A DNA stretch of 53,925 nucleotides from Mnemiopsis leidyi (taxonomy: Eukaryota > Ctenophora > Tentaculata > Lobata > Bolinopsidae): positions 134,971 to 188,895 of the forward strand of contig JH153002.1 of assembly GCA_000226015.1 (NCBI GenBank), read 5' to 3'. The notes below the pieces were generated by a model. It saw only the letters and a list, made by a program, of their open reading frames with translations, ran no database searches and had not been told where the DNA came from. The first letter of the stretch is position 1. Each line of letters starts with the position of its first letter. This document shows positions 11,331 to 22,495 of this stretch, piece by piece. Made by a program: the position numbers and the translations under genes.

Positions 11331-14300
11331 TCAAATCTGCTGATCTTTAAGAGCCACAGTTTCCTCCCCCTCGTCGTCTTCTGGTCTCTCGCTCACACAA
11401 CACCAGCAGCAGGTGCAGCAGACTCCATGACAACACCGTTCACGACGGTTGTTCACCAGAACCAGAGCTAGGATAAGGTTAACCAGACTTAGGGAGAAGG
11501 TAACCGCTACTGCCACCGCTGTCCAGTCTAGAGCAGAGTTGGAGTAGCTGCTGAGGAGGGTGGTGCAACCCTGCAGAATGTTTGGAGTTTGAAACCGTTA
11601 TGTCTGACTCTGAGGACTAAATCTCTATAAATATAATATTAATACCTCAGTAACAGTTAGTTTAATTTCTCACTCAAAGACTGAGTTGTACTTAAATAAT
11701 GATACTAATAAGGGGTCGTTCACATATGACGTCATCACCTTGAGGGGGGAGAGGGGTTTCCAAATGATGACGATTGATGACGAAGGGAGAGAGGGGTTTG
11801 CCCAATGATGATATCATCAAACATTTTTAGGACCTATAGGATTTTTGAAAATTTTTGATTTCTTCGACGGACTTAGTAAAAAAATTTCAGAAATTACTGC
11901 AAATTAAACCAAAAATCAAGGTTCTTACATAAAGTTGGGGGAGAGGGTTCCGACTGTNNNNNNNNNNNNNNNNNNNNNNNNNNNNNNNNNNNNNNNNNNN
12001 NNNNNNNNNNNNNNNNNNNNNNNNNNNNNNNNNNNNNNNNNNNNNNNNNTAGGTGAAGACGTAATATTGTGAACGACCCCTTATGGCAATAGATCATAAA
12101 TTTTTGTATGGGCTGAGGGCTCACACGCGGTGAAAAAGATGGATTGATTATAAGGCAGGAGGAATAAGTTTTGCTGGATATGAATGAGACTAACCTTGGA
12201 GTAAAGGTTGGTGGGTGATGTAGTGTTTTCCTTGCAGACAAAACCTTGACAGCACGAACAAGGATAACCTTGTTTGTTAGAAATCCAGTGAGTCGCGGCG
12301 CCCCCCGTGGAGAAGTCAGAGGAACCAGTTGATCCGCAGCAGGAGAAAAGTCCCTGGGTGAAACACGTATTTTATTTTTATCTAATTGCTAATTTGTAAT
12401 TCTAGTAAACTAGTTCATGAAAATAGTCCCTGAATAACAATATGGAGGAAAAACGCTTTTCATACCTAGGAACGATATTGGACATACCTGAACAATATCA
12501 ATCCCCAAAGTAGCCATTACACTGTCACCGTATTTTGAATAGACTTGGCCGAACTTAGAAGTAATAGCCGTATCTAGATCATCCACATCTGTCAAGTAAA
12601 TCAGCCCAGCCATGAAGACCAAGTGGATCACCAGAATAAAACACAGTAACCAAATATGCTGAAATTATGTTGTTATATTTCACGACTATAAGAGAGATCA
12701 ACCAGATTCATCCAATCATGAAATTGAAAATTGAAATTGAGCCTAAGTTAACCTGCTTACCAAGATAAAGCCCCAGTTTCTCAGCCTGAGAGAAGCCCCC
12801 ACAATCCCGGATATGCCCAGGGTGATGATATAGACGCTGATAGCGAATACTCCAATCGCTATCCGACCCGCTCTGAAAAAATGGTGATTTTACTTTGTGT
12901 ATGATAAAGTATACATTACACAACGTATCAAAACGAAGATTGTTCAATAGCTATAGAACCTAAAACACAGCAAAAAGTGTGGTTCGTCCTTTCACCGCGA
13001 CAAAGTATCCAGTACAGCCGTATCGAGGAAGATTGTCAGTTAACTAGTTCGATGGGGGAAGAAACATCAGGAGAGAATGTGGTATGACCAGCATTAAAAC
13101 ATACGGCGGTTATGGGTTATTTTAACTTTTAGAATGAATAAGCTGCTTTAAATTTGTTGCTCTGCAATTATGGAACATGAGCGCATAATTTTAGTATTGA
13201 TTTTGTGGTGCGCTCATTCGAATTCATAAAGGTCTTCGAAAATCTTAATTCGATAAATCTAATCGCGATGATCACATTAATGTTTAACTTTTGTGTGCAA
13301 ATATCTGCAAGCGCCTTAAAGTTAACAGTCACTTGGGTTGACATTTCGACCTGTTTTCATGAACTTTTAGAATTTGTTAATGTTTAATAAAGATGTTAAA
13401 TTATCATCATTATATTCATAGTCAATCCTTATTATCATTATAATATATGATTATAAAACATTATATAAGTATAAATTATTGTAAAAGTAAACGTTTCTAT
13501 AGTCTTGAATGTTGGCAAGCAAGCATAATCTCAAGCTCTATGGCTCGATCCGGTGGCCGACAACTAGGCACCAAGGGATCTGAGCTACCACAGGGGTCTG
13601 GTCAAATTCCCACAGGGATCACATGGCCTAGCCCAATCAATGACGTTTCAGTGGTGATGTGAGTCGGTGCCAAGAGATCTGAGCCACCAGTGGGTGGTGG
13701 AGATGGTCCTCACGACGTGAGCTGTGCTTGTTGGAGACATTGAGGGTTATTCCAGACCCCAGAGTAACATGTGGGAGAACTGATCAGCTGTTAATGTGTT
13801 GCCGACAGAATGGATATAAATACTACTGAAAAGATGTGACATAATCGCATTTTCATTATGCCTACCTTCTCCGAGTTCATCACCAGTCAGCGTGGAGCAC
13901 AGCAGATTCTGGATTCCGACGGCTACATCTACTCCTGGAAGAAGAGCAAGGACACAGCCCTAACCTGGAGATGTACCAAGTACAACCCTCCTACGAAGTG
14001 CAAGTATCACATCTACTTAACCCTAGCAGACAACTCCTTCACTCCGGGTACACAGCCCCACAACCACTCTGCTGATGGGAGCCTTCCAGCACGACAGGAA
14101 GTCCTAGTCTCCCTAAACGGAAAGCAGCTGATGGACCTCTTTCTGCAACTCAGAACCTCATCTCCGAGACCTTGGCAGACACGGCAGCAGGAGTAAATCA
14201 GACTCTCTCAAACCTGGGTTCTCTTGCACTCGAGTTGTTCAGAAAAGCGGAGCCTCCTCTTCTGTATCTGCCCCACATGCCGAAGCTACTACCTCGGAGG

Positions 14301-14858
14301 ACTTCATCTTACCTTCCTCCTGCACTTAACACTGTACCTGAACTAGAGCTACAGAACTTGGTGCCCAGTTGTCCGGTAGCCGCTCGATCAGTGAATCAAA
14401 TTTGGATTTGTGACTGATAAAAATGCTGTATAGTGTATAAAAATGCTGTATAGTGTATAAGTTATAACTATAAGGTTCCTGATTGAGTAAGCGTGAAAAG
14501 TTGTTGATTTTTGATCTGAACTATAGCTACTCAAAACACCATAAAGAGCAATACGTACGTTACCACTTACGTTACTTCGCACTGCCCGTCACATTTCGTA
14601 TCTGCAACCAGAAGAAGACATGCCACAGCAAACAACACCAGTCCCAACAACTGAAATTTTTTATCGTTAAAGAGATGCCATGAGTATAATACGTTCATAA
14701 TTAATGTAATATGCAATCTACCTTCGCAAATTAGCAATCTACCTTAGCAAGTTTCGCCAATAATTAATAAGATGACCCACAGTATTGATGACATTGATGA
14801 GAATGATGTAGCCCCTCATTGAGCTGAGACAGCAACATCTGCAGGAATCCATAGCCAT
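11331..14858 (-). CDS. tetraspanin-family membrane protein (5 exons)
   Basis: Four-pass membrane scaffold protein. Exons in order of translation: 14858-14743, 12872-12761, 12658-12488, 12353-12195, 11570-11331; phases agree, giving 265 aa. TM1 is in exon 1 and TM2 in exon 2 (IYGAS-like turn GIVGASL at its end); the first extracellular loop is very short, about ten residues. TM3 is in exon 3. The large loop has the diagnostic FSCCG motif, then PCSCC and a further VC, plus the Cys of exon 5 start, giving the family's multiple disulfides, and an NTT glycosylation sequon. TM4 follows in exon 5, then a cysteine-dense tail (CCHGVCCTCCWCC, likely palmitoylated) and an acidic end. The tetraspanin call is firm for exons 2-5; exon 1 rests on splice phase and its Cys-rich start (confidence about 0.6). 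A FLYWCH gene lies in intron 1 on the other strand. Confidence 0.85.
11711..12081. mobile_element. MITE-like element with 15-bp inverted termini, containing an assembly gap
   Basis: The ends AGGGGTCGTTCACA and its reverse complement are perfect inverted repeats, flanked by TA on both sides (11709-11710, 12082-12083). Similarity continues inward (ACGTCATCA-like versus TGAAGACGT). It lies in tetraspanin intron 4. The left half has a repeated ATGATGACG theme and an imperfect duplication with GAGAGGGGTTT. Positions 11958-12049 are N, so the interior is incomplete. Non-autonomous DNA transposon is inferred; family not assigned. Confidence 0.75.
11958..12049. other. 92-base run of N (assembly gap)
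   Basis: Undetermined bases inside the inverted-repeat element of tetraspanin intron 4. A repeat-rich or hairpin interior is a likely reason for the gap. Confidence 0.99.
13560..13700 (+). repeat. imperfect direct repeat upstream of the FLYWCH gene
   Basis: Two copies of a roughly 22-bp segment (GGCACCAAGGGATCTGAGCTAC near 13566 and GGTGCCAAGAGATCTGAGCCAC near 13664) about 98 bp apart. They lie 160-300 bp before the FLYWCH start codon. Confidence 0.55.
13815..13820 (+). promoter_or_regulatory. TATA box of the FLYWCH gene
   Basis: TATAAA in the context GGATATAAATACT, 43 bp before the ATG at 13858, a normal spacing for a short 5' UTR. No competing element seen. Confidence 0.5.
13858..14196 (+). 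CDS. small FLYWCH-type zinc-finger protein, intronless
   Basis: The 112-residue ORF starts at an ATG 43 bp after a TATA box. It matches the FLYWCH C2H2 fold: an S-x-RG-x-Q start near residue 10, DGYIYSW near residues 21-27, Trp-Arg-Cys near 37-39, a second Cys in TKCKYHIYL near 47, and the HNH pair near residue 69. FLYWCH domains bind DNA and occur in Mod(mdg4)-like regulators and in MULE transposons. The frame then reaches TAA. The -1 frame continues without stop to 14417 with coding-like composition (helical, NLISETLADTA and LSNLGSLALELF), so the gene may once have been longer and carry a frameshift near 14110-14190. It lies inside tetraspanin intron 1 on the opposite strand, so it is either a nested gene or a transposon-derived fragment. 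Confidence 0.65.
   Translation: MPTFSEFITSQRGAQQILDSDGYIYSWKKSKDTALTWRCTKYNPPTKCKYHIYLTLADNSFTPGTQPHNHSADGSLPARQEVLVSLNGKQLMDLFLQLRTSSPRPWQTRQQE
14197..14417 (+). pseudogene. out-of-frame continuation of the FLYWCH ORF
   Basis: In the -1 frame relative to the FLYWCH ORF there is an open stretch from about 14110 to 14417 with no own ATG at its start. Its first half is helix-like and continues smoothly in content from the zinc-finger ORF; its second half looks degenerate. A single indel near 14110-14190 would explain it. It could also be chance, so I give moderate confidence. Confidence 0.35.
14418..14460 (+). repeat. 20-bp tandem duplication
   Basis: The 20-mer AAAAATGCTGTATAGTGTAT occurs twice in direct tandem, just 3' of the FLYWCH-derived ORF. 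Confidence 0.9.
14712..14752 (-). repeat. tandem duplication spanning the tetraspanin exon 1 donor
   Basis: Two copies of GCAATCTACCTT(A/C)GCAA lie side by side. On the coding strand this gives two GTAGATT donor-like sites about 20 bp apart. Use of the second would run into an in-frame TAA. Confidence 0.6.
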
Positions 14859-17363
14859 GCCTAGTGTATCCTATAATCCTATAATCCTATAATCCTATAA
14901 TCCTATAATCCTACCAAGGTTTTCCACTGAACAGTAAGAGAAAGAAATACTTGTACACAGACAGCAAAGTGGAGAAACGATCTGAAGTAGAAGTACAGGA
15001 CTTTCTGATGTATTTTTTGATCACTTCCTGGTTTTATATGAGCTTTGTTGTATCAAACTTAAGATTTTAAAGCGTATCAGCGAGACATATCTAGGCTCTC
15101 CACAATTCAAGATTATATCTTTATTCTCGTTGCTTAATATCCAGAGCTCTGGGAATTGGGATGGGAATTTCGATGCTCAAGTAATGTAATGTTAGTCGTT
15201 TCGTTGATCAGACTTAATTTAAATTAATGAAGACTTGTGCTACCAGCTACAATAAGCTAATCATGCAACAAGTACATCGTATCTAAATTGAAGATATTGG
15301 TATTGTATGACATGTTCGATAATTCGGTATCACTATTACACATTCGGTACGCTCCTGCGAATCAAATCTCGATCAATCATGGCTGTTAAAATCAAATGAA
15401 AAATACTTCAAATAATAACCGTACTTAGTTACTTAGTTACATCCTGGTAACAAGGATCTACCTTCCTGGCATGATCCAGCTCACCAACGTCGATCTAATC
15501 GAGCTATCCAGTCAGTGGTTTCTCTTCAAATCAGCATGTCTCTCACATCCATGTCAGGACAGGGAAGAATTATATTACGTATGTTTCTCATTTTGACCAT
15601 ATATGGTATAATCTGGGTAGCGCCAGCCTCACTCGCTTGCTCTCCCTAGTAGTCAGTTGTCGAGTTTATCAAATAGCTCCTTGATCGCTAGCTTCTGTGC
15701 ATGTGGGTTTGTCGTCGACTACTATTACTGTCTTAACAATCTGTATAATCCTCTCCTTGACATGGATAAGGGGCAAACCAGCTGGTGCAAGACACCAGGT
15801 CTTCTGATCTAGTAGGAAGGATGGGGAGATGTAGCTCATTATCACATCAACCTGTACATGCGATCTTTGTCCTGTTCTCTGCCTCTAGATATACCTGCGA
15901 CCTTTGTCCTGTTCTTTACCTCTAGAATCTAGATATACGTGCTACCTTTGTTTTAGTCTTCTAACAGCAGCTGACAGCTCTGAGCTCTCTTTTCCCGGTA
16001 GCTCTGTATCCGGTCTCTCTTTGTTGTAAGTGTAATCCGTAATCATCCACCTCTCTCTCTCTCTCTGAAGGTAGACAAATTTGTTGTTAAACGTTACAGT
16101 AAGTGTAACTGTTTAGTCATGATGGTTTATCCTAGTTAACAGCTATCCTCGGAATCTGATTGATTCGTCTGATCTGTGATCTGCGTCAATTTTGAATGTA
16201 TAATTGATATCAATATGTGGATGTGCTCTAACTCTCTGACATTTTGCTAATTAGAATTGTTTCGCTCGTTATTAACCGACATACCGCAGGATGTTTAATT
16301 AAGAAATATCAAGAATACATACTCCACCATAATCAATAAAGGTAGAATACCCACGCACTAGGTGTCATATATTTCAGTTATTGCATTGAGCTATATAGTG
16401 ACGAGTGAAGACAGTATCTTGTAGATCTGTCCCTCCTAATTGTAAGCATGTACTGCATGTGTATGTGTCTACCGTTATAGGTACTGCAGTCTCACCTGGC
16501 GATACAGCGTGTGTAGTAGCTAGTTACTGCTGTTAGGTGACATATTCAGTATCATCCAACACGACATAGCATCATAAGACAGTAGGCTGTTTGGCTTGGA
16601 TTTGTGACGTTTGGTTAGGCAACGAATTAGTTCTATTCATCAGAGTAGTTAGTAAATGCAGTACACCATTCCTTTCTCGTTGACTTTGTGTTCAAGACAT
16701 GTCTATCGATATACTCGAATAATATGATGTGAGACTGATTCTAAAGTGAGTGTAGGCACTTTTGGTTGTAGCTTTCCTAATAATTTACCGTCCACCTTCT
16801 CTTTTAGAAATTTCTACAGTGTTTCTGAGTCTTCAAGGTTTTTTCACTGTTGTATCTTTTATTAATTTTCAATTTCCATGTTGATTGCTTTTTGTTGGAA
16901 CTCTCATAATCATAAGCTTTGCTCAAAAGCAGCTAGGTCACCACTGCACTGTTTGTCAAAAGTTGTTTATCATGTTTAAATTTTGAATATCGCAACGTTA
17001 TTTCATCCATTAAAATGTATGACTCCCGAAACCGTATAGATTTAGATCCAGTTTGTCCAGAGTTCAGACTGCCTGGAAGCTTGGAAGAATCATTAATAAA
17101 GAAGAGGATTTCTTAGTTTCAAACCACAAATAAACCAATCATGGACTTGTTCCCACGGACGTAGGACTCTCTGAAAAAGAGTTATACCTGCTAAAGATCA
17201 CAAAGAAGTGGTAATATTCAGTTATACAGGATCAAGCTGTGCCTGATAGTCATTACTTTACTACTACTACCTGCAACTGTGACTAAATCCATTGTCCTTG
17301 GTAACAACAACAACAAGAAACTCTCAAAGGTGTCCAGACTCGAGTCCGAGTGATATCCTAAAA
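14859..17363. other. 2.5-kb intergenic stretch, divergent promoters of tetraspanin and SLC46 genes
   Basis: No coding exon seen. It contains five copies of CCTATAAT-type octamers (14867-14913), an imperfect duplication of about 37 bp with TTTGTCCTGTTC (15862-15955), and a CT microsatellite (16051-16066). The two flanking genes are transcribed away from each other, so both promoters should lie here; I recognise no defined motif. Confidence 0.5.
14867..14913. repeat. 8-bp tandem repeat (CCTATAAT)n
   Basis: Five to six direct copies of ATCCTATA-type octamers, immediately upstream of the tetraspanin start codon. Confidence 0.9.
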
Positions 17364-20300
17364 ATGCCGTTCAAATTGACGGTGGAGCCTATAATCTTCC
17401 TGTTTATGTTCACAGTCTATCTCTGGTACCCTCTCTGTACTGAGCTTATCTTTGAAGATCTGTTAGGATCCAAAAACAAGGAGTGTAGGTACGTGACGAT
17501 AGAATCGAACAATTTTGTATTCCGCGATATGTCAAATGTGGTCGGATAGATTGAGTTGCATTTAACTTAGTAATCAATGGTTATGTTTAGCGGAATAACC
17601 CGGGATATCAACACCTGTCTTCTTTAAGAAACAGAATGTCCACCACATCTGACTCCAATCAATCTTCCAGAGCCAACGACACAGCTTGTAACGAAAAGAA
17701 AGCAGCAGTACAAGAGGAGACCTCCAGATTGCAGCTCTACATCAGTGCCTCCCGCCATGTTCCCGCCTTCTTCTCCGCCCTCATACTCGGCTCTTTTACC
17801 GACAGGTATGCTCAATGTGCATTGCTCATATAGTTATACCGCCTTCTTCTCCGCCCATATTTTCGGCTCTTTTTCTGATCACTCATTACTGTCAGGTACA
17901 ATCATGGCATATCGATTAGTCAATTATCATTCTGCATTCAGATGTTACCTGCACTCTTTTGTCCTGCAGATAAAACGTTCTTCCCAGATACGGTAGAAAA
18001 CCAGCTCTGATATTATCCTGTGTCGGGAACACAATCTGGACAACATTCCTTCTACTCCAAGTCTACTTCAGGTGAGTGTCAGACGACTAATTTTACAGAC
18101 GCTCCAGTATCACCCAACCATGGCACAATATAACGACTGGGAGTTGGGAGGAACCGATCTCTTGTACACTTCTAGCTTTAATCTTAGTAGTTTTGTTGAT
18201 TTTCTCTGTAGACTTGAAAATGCGTTTTTTAGGAAACTTTTCATCAAATATTTCGAACTGACACGTTCATATTCATTTACTGAAATGAGAATAGGTAAAT
18301 CGATAAAATTCCACGCCCAAAACAAATTTGTTATCGAGTAGAAAGATAGGAAACGTCACAATCCTAGATAAGAAACGTCACAATCTTAGATGGGGAAACG
18401 CCACAATGTTAGATAATAATCAAGCCTTATCTTATCTTCAACTGAAAAACGGACAATCAAATACATAATGGGATAAAAGAAAATTACATGCATCTGTGCA
18501 GTATAAAAGCGACTGCCTAAACTGTAAATTACACCAAATATTTTACACCAAATATTTTCTAAGTTCCGATTGTTCCTCGCGATTATTGAGGTCAGGCTTG
18601 TTTTTTAAAATCACCCTTGCCTCCTTAATTTTCCTATCTGTGGTTGTTGATGCGTGTTGGAGGATTTTGAGTTCCAGTCTCGGATGCTCGCTGACCGGGT
18701 GGTGGCTGTTATAGTGTTTTGCTAGTGGCATGTCTCTATAGGACTTTGCTGTAGGGTTGCTAGCTTTAATCATGTTGTTATTCTCGTAATTGTACCGCAA
18801 AATCAAGATAAACTATAAGATTTACCGAAACTTTCTAAACCAAATATAGAGCAATGTCCAATGGGATCATCTCATCAAGAATGTAACCTAGGTTCTCAGT
18901 CTACTACTTCCTGATTGGAGGTACGATAGACGGTATGTGTGGAGGCATCAGTACCTTCCTCTTTGCCTCCTTTGCTTACGCGGCTGACACCTCTAACGAG
19001 GAGATGAGAACTAAGAGGATATCTTTAGCCGAGAGCATGGTGTTCATGGGAGGTTTCCTAGCATCGGTTACAGGTTTGTTCTTTTTGGTAGAGGCGGTAT
19101 ATGCTTCATTCTAGCGTATTTACAGAAACTTTAATCAGAAATTTTTAGCTATAGTAGGGCTAAACTTAGCTCTTAAAACTTGAACCTAAGACAAATAAGA
19201 GCAACAGGACAAACAACAACTACAACATTGAGGATAACTCCAAACAAGACTGTTACTGAGTACTCCAAACAAGACTGTTACTGAGTACTCCAAACAAGAC
19301 TGTTACTGAGGATTCCAAACAAGACTGTTACTGAGGATTCCAAACAAGACTGTTACTGAGGATTCCAAACAAGACTGTTACTGAGGATTCCAAACAAGAC
19401 TGTTACTGAGAATTCCAAACAAGACTGTTACTGAGGATTCCAAACAAGACTGTTACTGAGGACAACTCTAAACAAGATTGCGACAGAATATTGTAAATAA
19501 TAAATAGATATTCACTAGCAGAACTCACGTGATACTCCTCAGGAGGTCTCTGGTCAGATAATAGAGGGTATGCTGCCCCCCTGTTTGCGGTTCAACTATG
19601 TAACGTCATCATCATCGTATACATCCTCTTCAAACTTGCAGAACCTAGAAAAGTTAGTTTAAGGATCAAATCGTAAACTTTGCCAGAATCTAACAAATCG
19701 AAGCAACTCAAAGTTCTTAGAGATTATCATTAATTCTGTAGTTGATGGTTTGTCATTCACATTTGCAATTGTCCGATATCTTTATCTTACCTTTAAAATC
19801 AGGTGTCCAAATTACGGAACTACCGGTTTATCGAACATTTCAGAAGAACATGCAATCTCCTCATGTGAGTTGCTTAATCATCATATGTCATAGCACTATG
19901 AGTATCATCAATTTCAGATCATCAAAGTGGAACTACTATGAATAGGAATTAGGGAATAAATTGATAAATGAGAAAAATAAAGCAATTCGATGATAACCTG
20001 TTACTTTAAGAAGGGGCCGACAGTCATTGTGGCTAGCTCTGTTGATCTTCTCGATACTTGTTGCGGTTCTGGCCGGCACCAACAACATCTTCATCCTCTT
20101 TCTCCTTGACAACCCATTCGAATGGACTAATGTGAGTTGTATGGGTTAGAGCATTCTTGTGCTGCCTATGCCATAGGCAACACGTCGAACATACGATCAA
20201 GTAAGGTAGATCAATTAAAAACATTTATTGTAATGATAATTCGATTTGATTTACAAAACAATTTGGGCTATTTTATATTTGGGCTATTTTATATTTTTAT

Positions 20301-21954
20301 GTTGAAACTTCATTCTGACCAGTCTACTAACTAAATTATCACAATTAACAATGATTAAACATATCCGAGAGTAAAAACCATGAGCTCTCAAGAAAGTTGA
20401 TTATTTTATCCTGCAGCCACTTAATCCAATTTTAAATTTCAGACCAGTATTGGATACTTTATCGCGTTTAACACATTACTAAACGGAGTAGTAACCTTGC
20501 TGGCACTTCCTGAGTTTAATAAACAAGCTGGCGATTATTGGACTGCCCTGGTGGGGATCATATCCGCCTGTATTAGCTCTATCATCGTGGGTGTCTCGAC
20601 CGTTGATTGGATGCTCTTTTTTGGTAAGTTGGGTTTTTGAACTTATGCAATCAATTTTAAATTCCTCCTAAAGGTGCATTTCAATTTGTGAAAATTATAC
20701 GGTTTAGGTTTACCATAAATATAATACCGATAACCAACTGTCAGATGGTCTGCAATGCTCGGCTCTACTTCCCAACTACAGGCACAGTTCCGTCTCACTG
20801 CCGTTAGAACTAGCTCTGCCTATGCTGCCTTAATAAAGTTCACCTGCCTGCAGGGTCCACTGTCGGAGCGGTGGGGAGTATGGCGATACCTACACTGCGA
20901 TCTGAGATGAGCAAGATGGTATCTCCGAACTCTCAGGGTTCGCTCTTCTCAGTAATGTCTGCTGCTGAAGTTCTTGTTATCCTCATCAGCAGCTCTGCCA
21001 TGAGCAAGGTATGGTTATACTACCTCCCTTAAACTTGCAACATTATTCATACAGCTATAGGGATTTCAAACTATCCTAATTCATGACCAATATTAGAATA
21101 TCCAACAGATTGTCTCACTATGCACCATCATATTTAGATGCCAAACTTTTAAAAGTCGATTTCATCATCGCATCAAAATGACATGCTATTCGTGTCTTCG
21201 TACTTAAACTTAAACTGTTAAAGTCAGGAGTCTTCGAGGTACAATTGAGAGTATAGTTATATTATAAACTTTTAGATATATGAAGCTACCCACTCCTACT
21301 ACCACGGATTCTGTTTTCTAATCGAGGGAGGACTTGCTTTCATCGCAATAGGACTACTTATGTGAGTAACACTAGCAATGATAAATTATATCTGACGTTT
21401 ATCCACTATAATCTTGACGATAATAAAAACCTCTGAGAGAAATATTCAATTTAACCTAAGATTCGATGAAGCATAAAACCTTTAAAAGACGTCCTGTAGA
21501 GTGCCCTCATAGAAGTTCAAGTGACTTTGGCTTTTAGTTTACGAATAAATGTGATTAGAAATAGAATACTGCAGATAAAAAGTTGAGTTTGTCAATCATT
21601 TAACCTTGACGAAAATCCTAGCCTGTTAGTGTTTCGCCACTCATACCTTCGTAAAACTAAAACTGATAGTGATACATTTTTAGTGGACACAAGTTGATTA
21701 ATGCTAGAAAGAGGGAGAAGGATGACAAAAAGGAACTGATAGAGGTGGATCCAGATGCAGAGGACAAAGCCGTAAGTGAATTCTGAGTTTTCCATTAGAG
21801 GATCAGGAGCTAATTAGGCTTAGGAATAGGAGTAGATGTAGTACAACCAGTAGAAAGTGGCTAGGAGTAAAGTAGAAGTACATCATGATCAAAATCTGAA
21901 TGGATTGATATTGACTAAGTGCTTGTGTCATTACAGATTGACTTTAAGGCTTAG
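17364..21954 (+). CDS. SLC46-family major facilitator transporter (12 exons)
   Basis: Membrane transporter of the MFS, related to the proton-coupled folate transporter/SLC46A3 group, which moves folates and other organic solutes across plasma or lysosomal membranes; the substrate here is unknown. Exons: 17364-17488, 17629-17805, 17988-18071, 18892-19073, 19543-19652, 19803-19864, 20011-20131, 20443-20623, 20854-21008, 21276-21361, 21684-21771, 21937-21954; phases agree, 462 aa. Seen: N-terminal VEPIIFLFMF TM1, a Cys-containing loop (KECR), PAFFSALILGSFTDRYGRKPALI (the MFS loop 2-3 D-x-x-GR motif), GGISTFLFASFAY in TM4, LLIFSILVAVLAG in TM7, and SVMSAAEVLVILISS near TM11. The tail is short and charged. 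Start: the first ATG of the frame; an upstream open part uses no ATG. Part of exon 2 is duplicated beyond its donor, and two introns hold tandem repeats. Confidence 0.9.
17759..17885 (+). repeat. diverged duplication of the 3' end of SLC46 exon 2
   Basis: The exon end CCGCCTTCTTCTCCGCCC (from 17762) recurs at about 17840, followed by a diverged copy of the ATACTCGGCTCTTTTACCGA part. The second copy would read TAFFSAHIFGSFSDH against PAFFSALILGSFTDR of the exon. Its phase does not fit use as an alternative exon, so it looks like a decaying duplication across the donor site. Confidence 0.75.
18345..18415 (+). repeat. three imperfect 25-27-bp tandem copies in SLC46 intron 3
   Basis: Three units of the type GATAGGAAACGTCACAATCC, each followed by TAGAT(A/G). 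Confidence 0.8.
19229..19480 (+). repeat. 25-bp minisatellite in SLC46 intron 4
   Basis: About nine to ten copies of a 25-bp unit with core CCAAACAAGACTGTTACTGA, the central ones identical. It has no spacers, so it is not CRISPR-like, and it does not touch a splice site. Confidence 0.95.
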
Positions 21955-22077
21955 ACAGTGCCAGTGGAATTTTGGAAATTCAAATATATAATCTTGACTT
22001 GTTTTACCACTTTAGTATACCACTATTAATACATGATTCAAAAGTACTTAAATCGAAACTAATAGCGTTGCAAAAAT

Positions 22078-22083
22078 AATAAA
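22078..22083 (+). terminator. possible poly(A) signal of the SLC46 gene
   Basis: AATAAA, 124 bp after the SLC46 stop codon and 32 bp before the ATG of the next small ORF. Confidence 0.45.
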
Positions 22084-22114
22084 GGACGGATTTATTCAGC
22101 CTCCAGTGTTCGTG

Positions 22115-22495
22115 ATGTCAGATCTGGAGGATGACGACGAGATGCTGGACGATATCAAGATAAAAACTCTACTCTCTCTCCGAACTGGGGAGACCTCTAC
22201 TCCGTCCAACCTGCTCCACTCTGCGAACCAGGACCACCCATCTCGTCCCGACATCCTGGACATAGCCGGAGCCCCACTGATGAGACAACGACAGAACCAG
22301 GCAGACAGAGCTAACAGTGGTAACAACATTGCTGTTGACAACTCCTTTGAGACGATCGATCTGACCACGGACAATCTGAGTCACAGTACTACCTTTGCTG
22401 CGTCTTCGTGTGGTCACGTGACTTGCTCATCGCATTCCCATCCTGAACCGAACCCTGCATCACTAACATCTAGAAGTAGAACCCTGCAGCACTAA
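22115..22495 (+). CDS. small acidic protein or exon with a SUMO-interaction-like motif
   Basis: The ORF of 126 codons from this ATG (the frame is open slightly further upstream) has coding-like composition. It opens with a strongly acidic DLEDDDEMLDD stretch, then a serine/asparagine/glutamine-rich, probably disordered part. Near residue 83 it has TIDLTTDN, which resembles the hydrophobic-acid SUMO-interacting motif (V/I-D-L-T) of RNF4-type proteins. I do not recognise the whole protein. The 3' end (last 15 or so codons) lies inside the first units of a minisatellite, so the original stop may have been lost. It begins only about 160 bp after the SLC46 stop, preceded by TTTATTCAG and CCTCCAG, both possible splice acceptors, so it may be a 3' exon, a separate gene or a trans-spliced downstream cistron. 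Confidence 0.45.
   Translation: MSDLEDDDEMLDDIKIKTLLSLRTGETSTPSNLLHSANQDHPSRPDILDIAGAPLMRQRQNQADRANSGNNIAVDNSFETIDLTTDNLSHSTTFAASSCGHVTCSSHSHPEPNPASLTSRSRTLQH

Noticed and set aside
19229..19480. Regular 25-bp array that could be mistaken for a CRISPR
   Set aside because: Units abut without unique spacers, and it lies in an intron of an animal gene.
22106..22115. Earlier start for the acidic ORF and for the SLC46 frame at 17292
   Set aside because: The apparent upstream starts are GTG or TTG codons; the first ATG codons are at 22115 and 17364.
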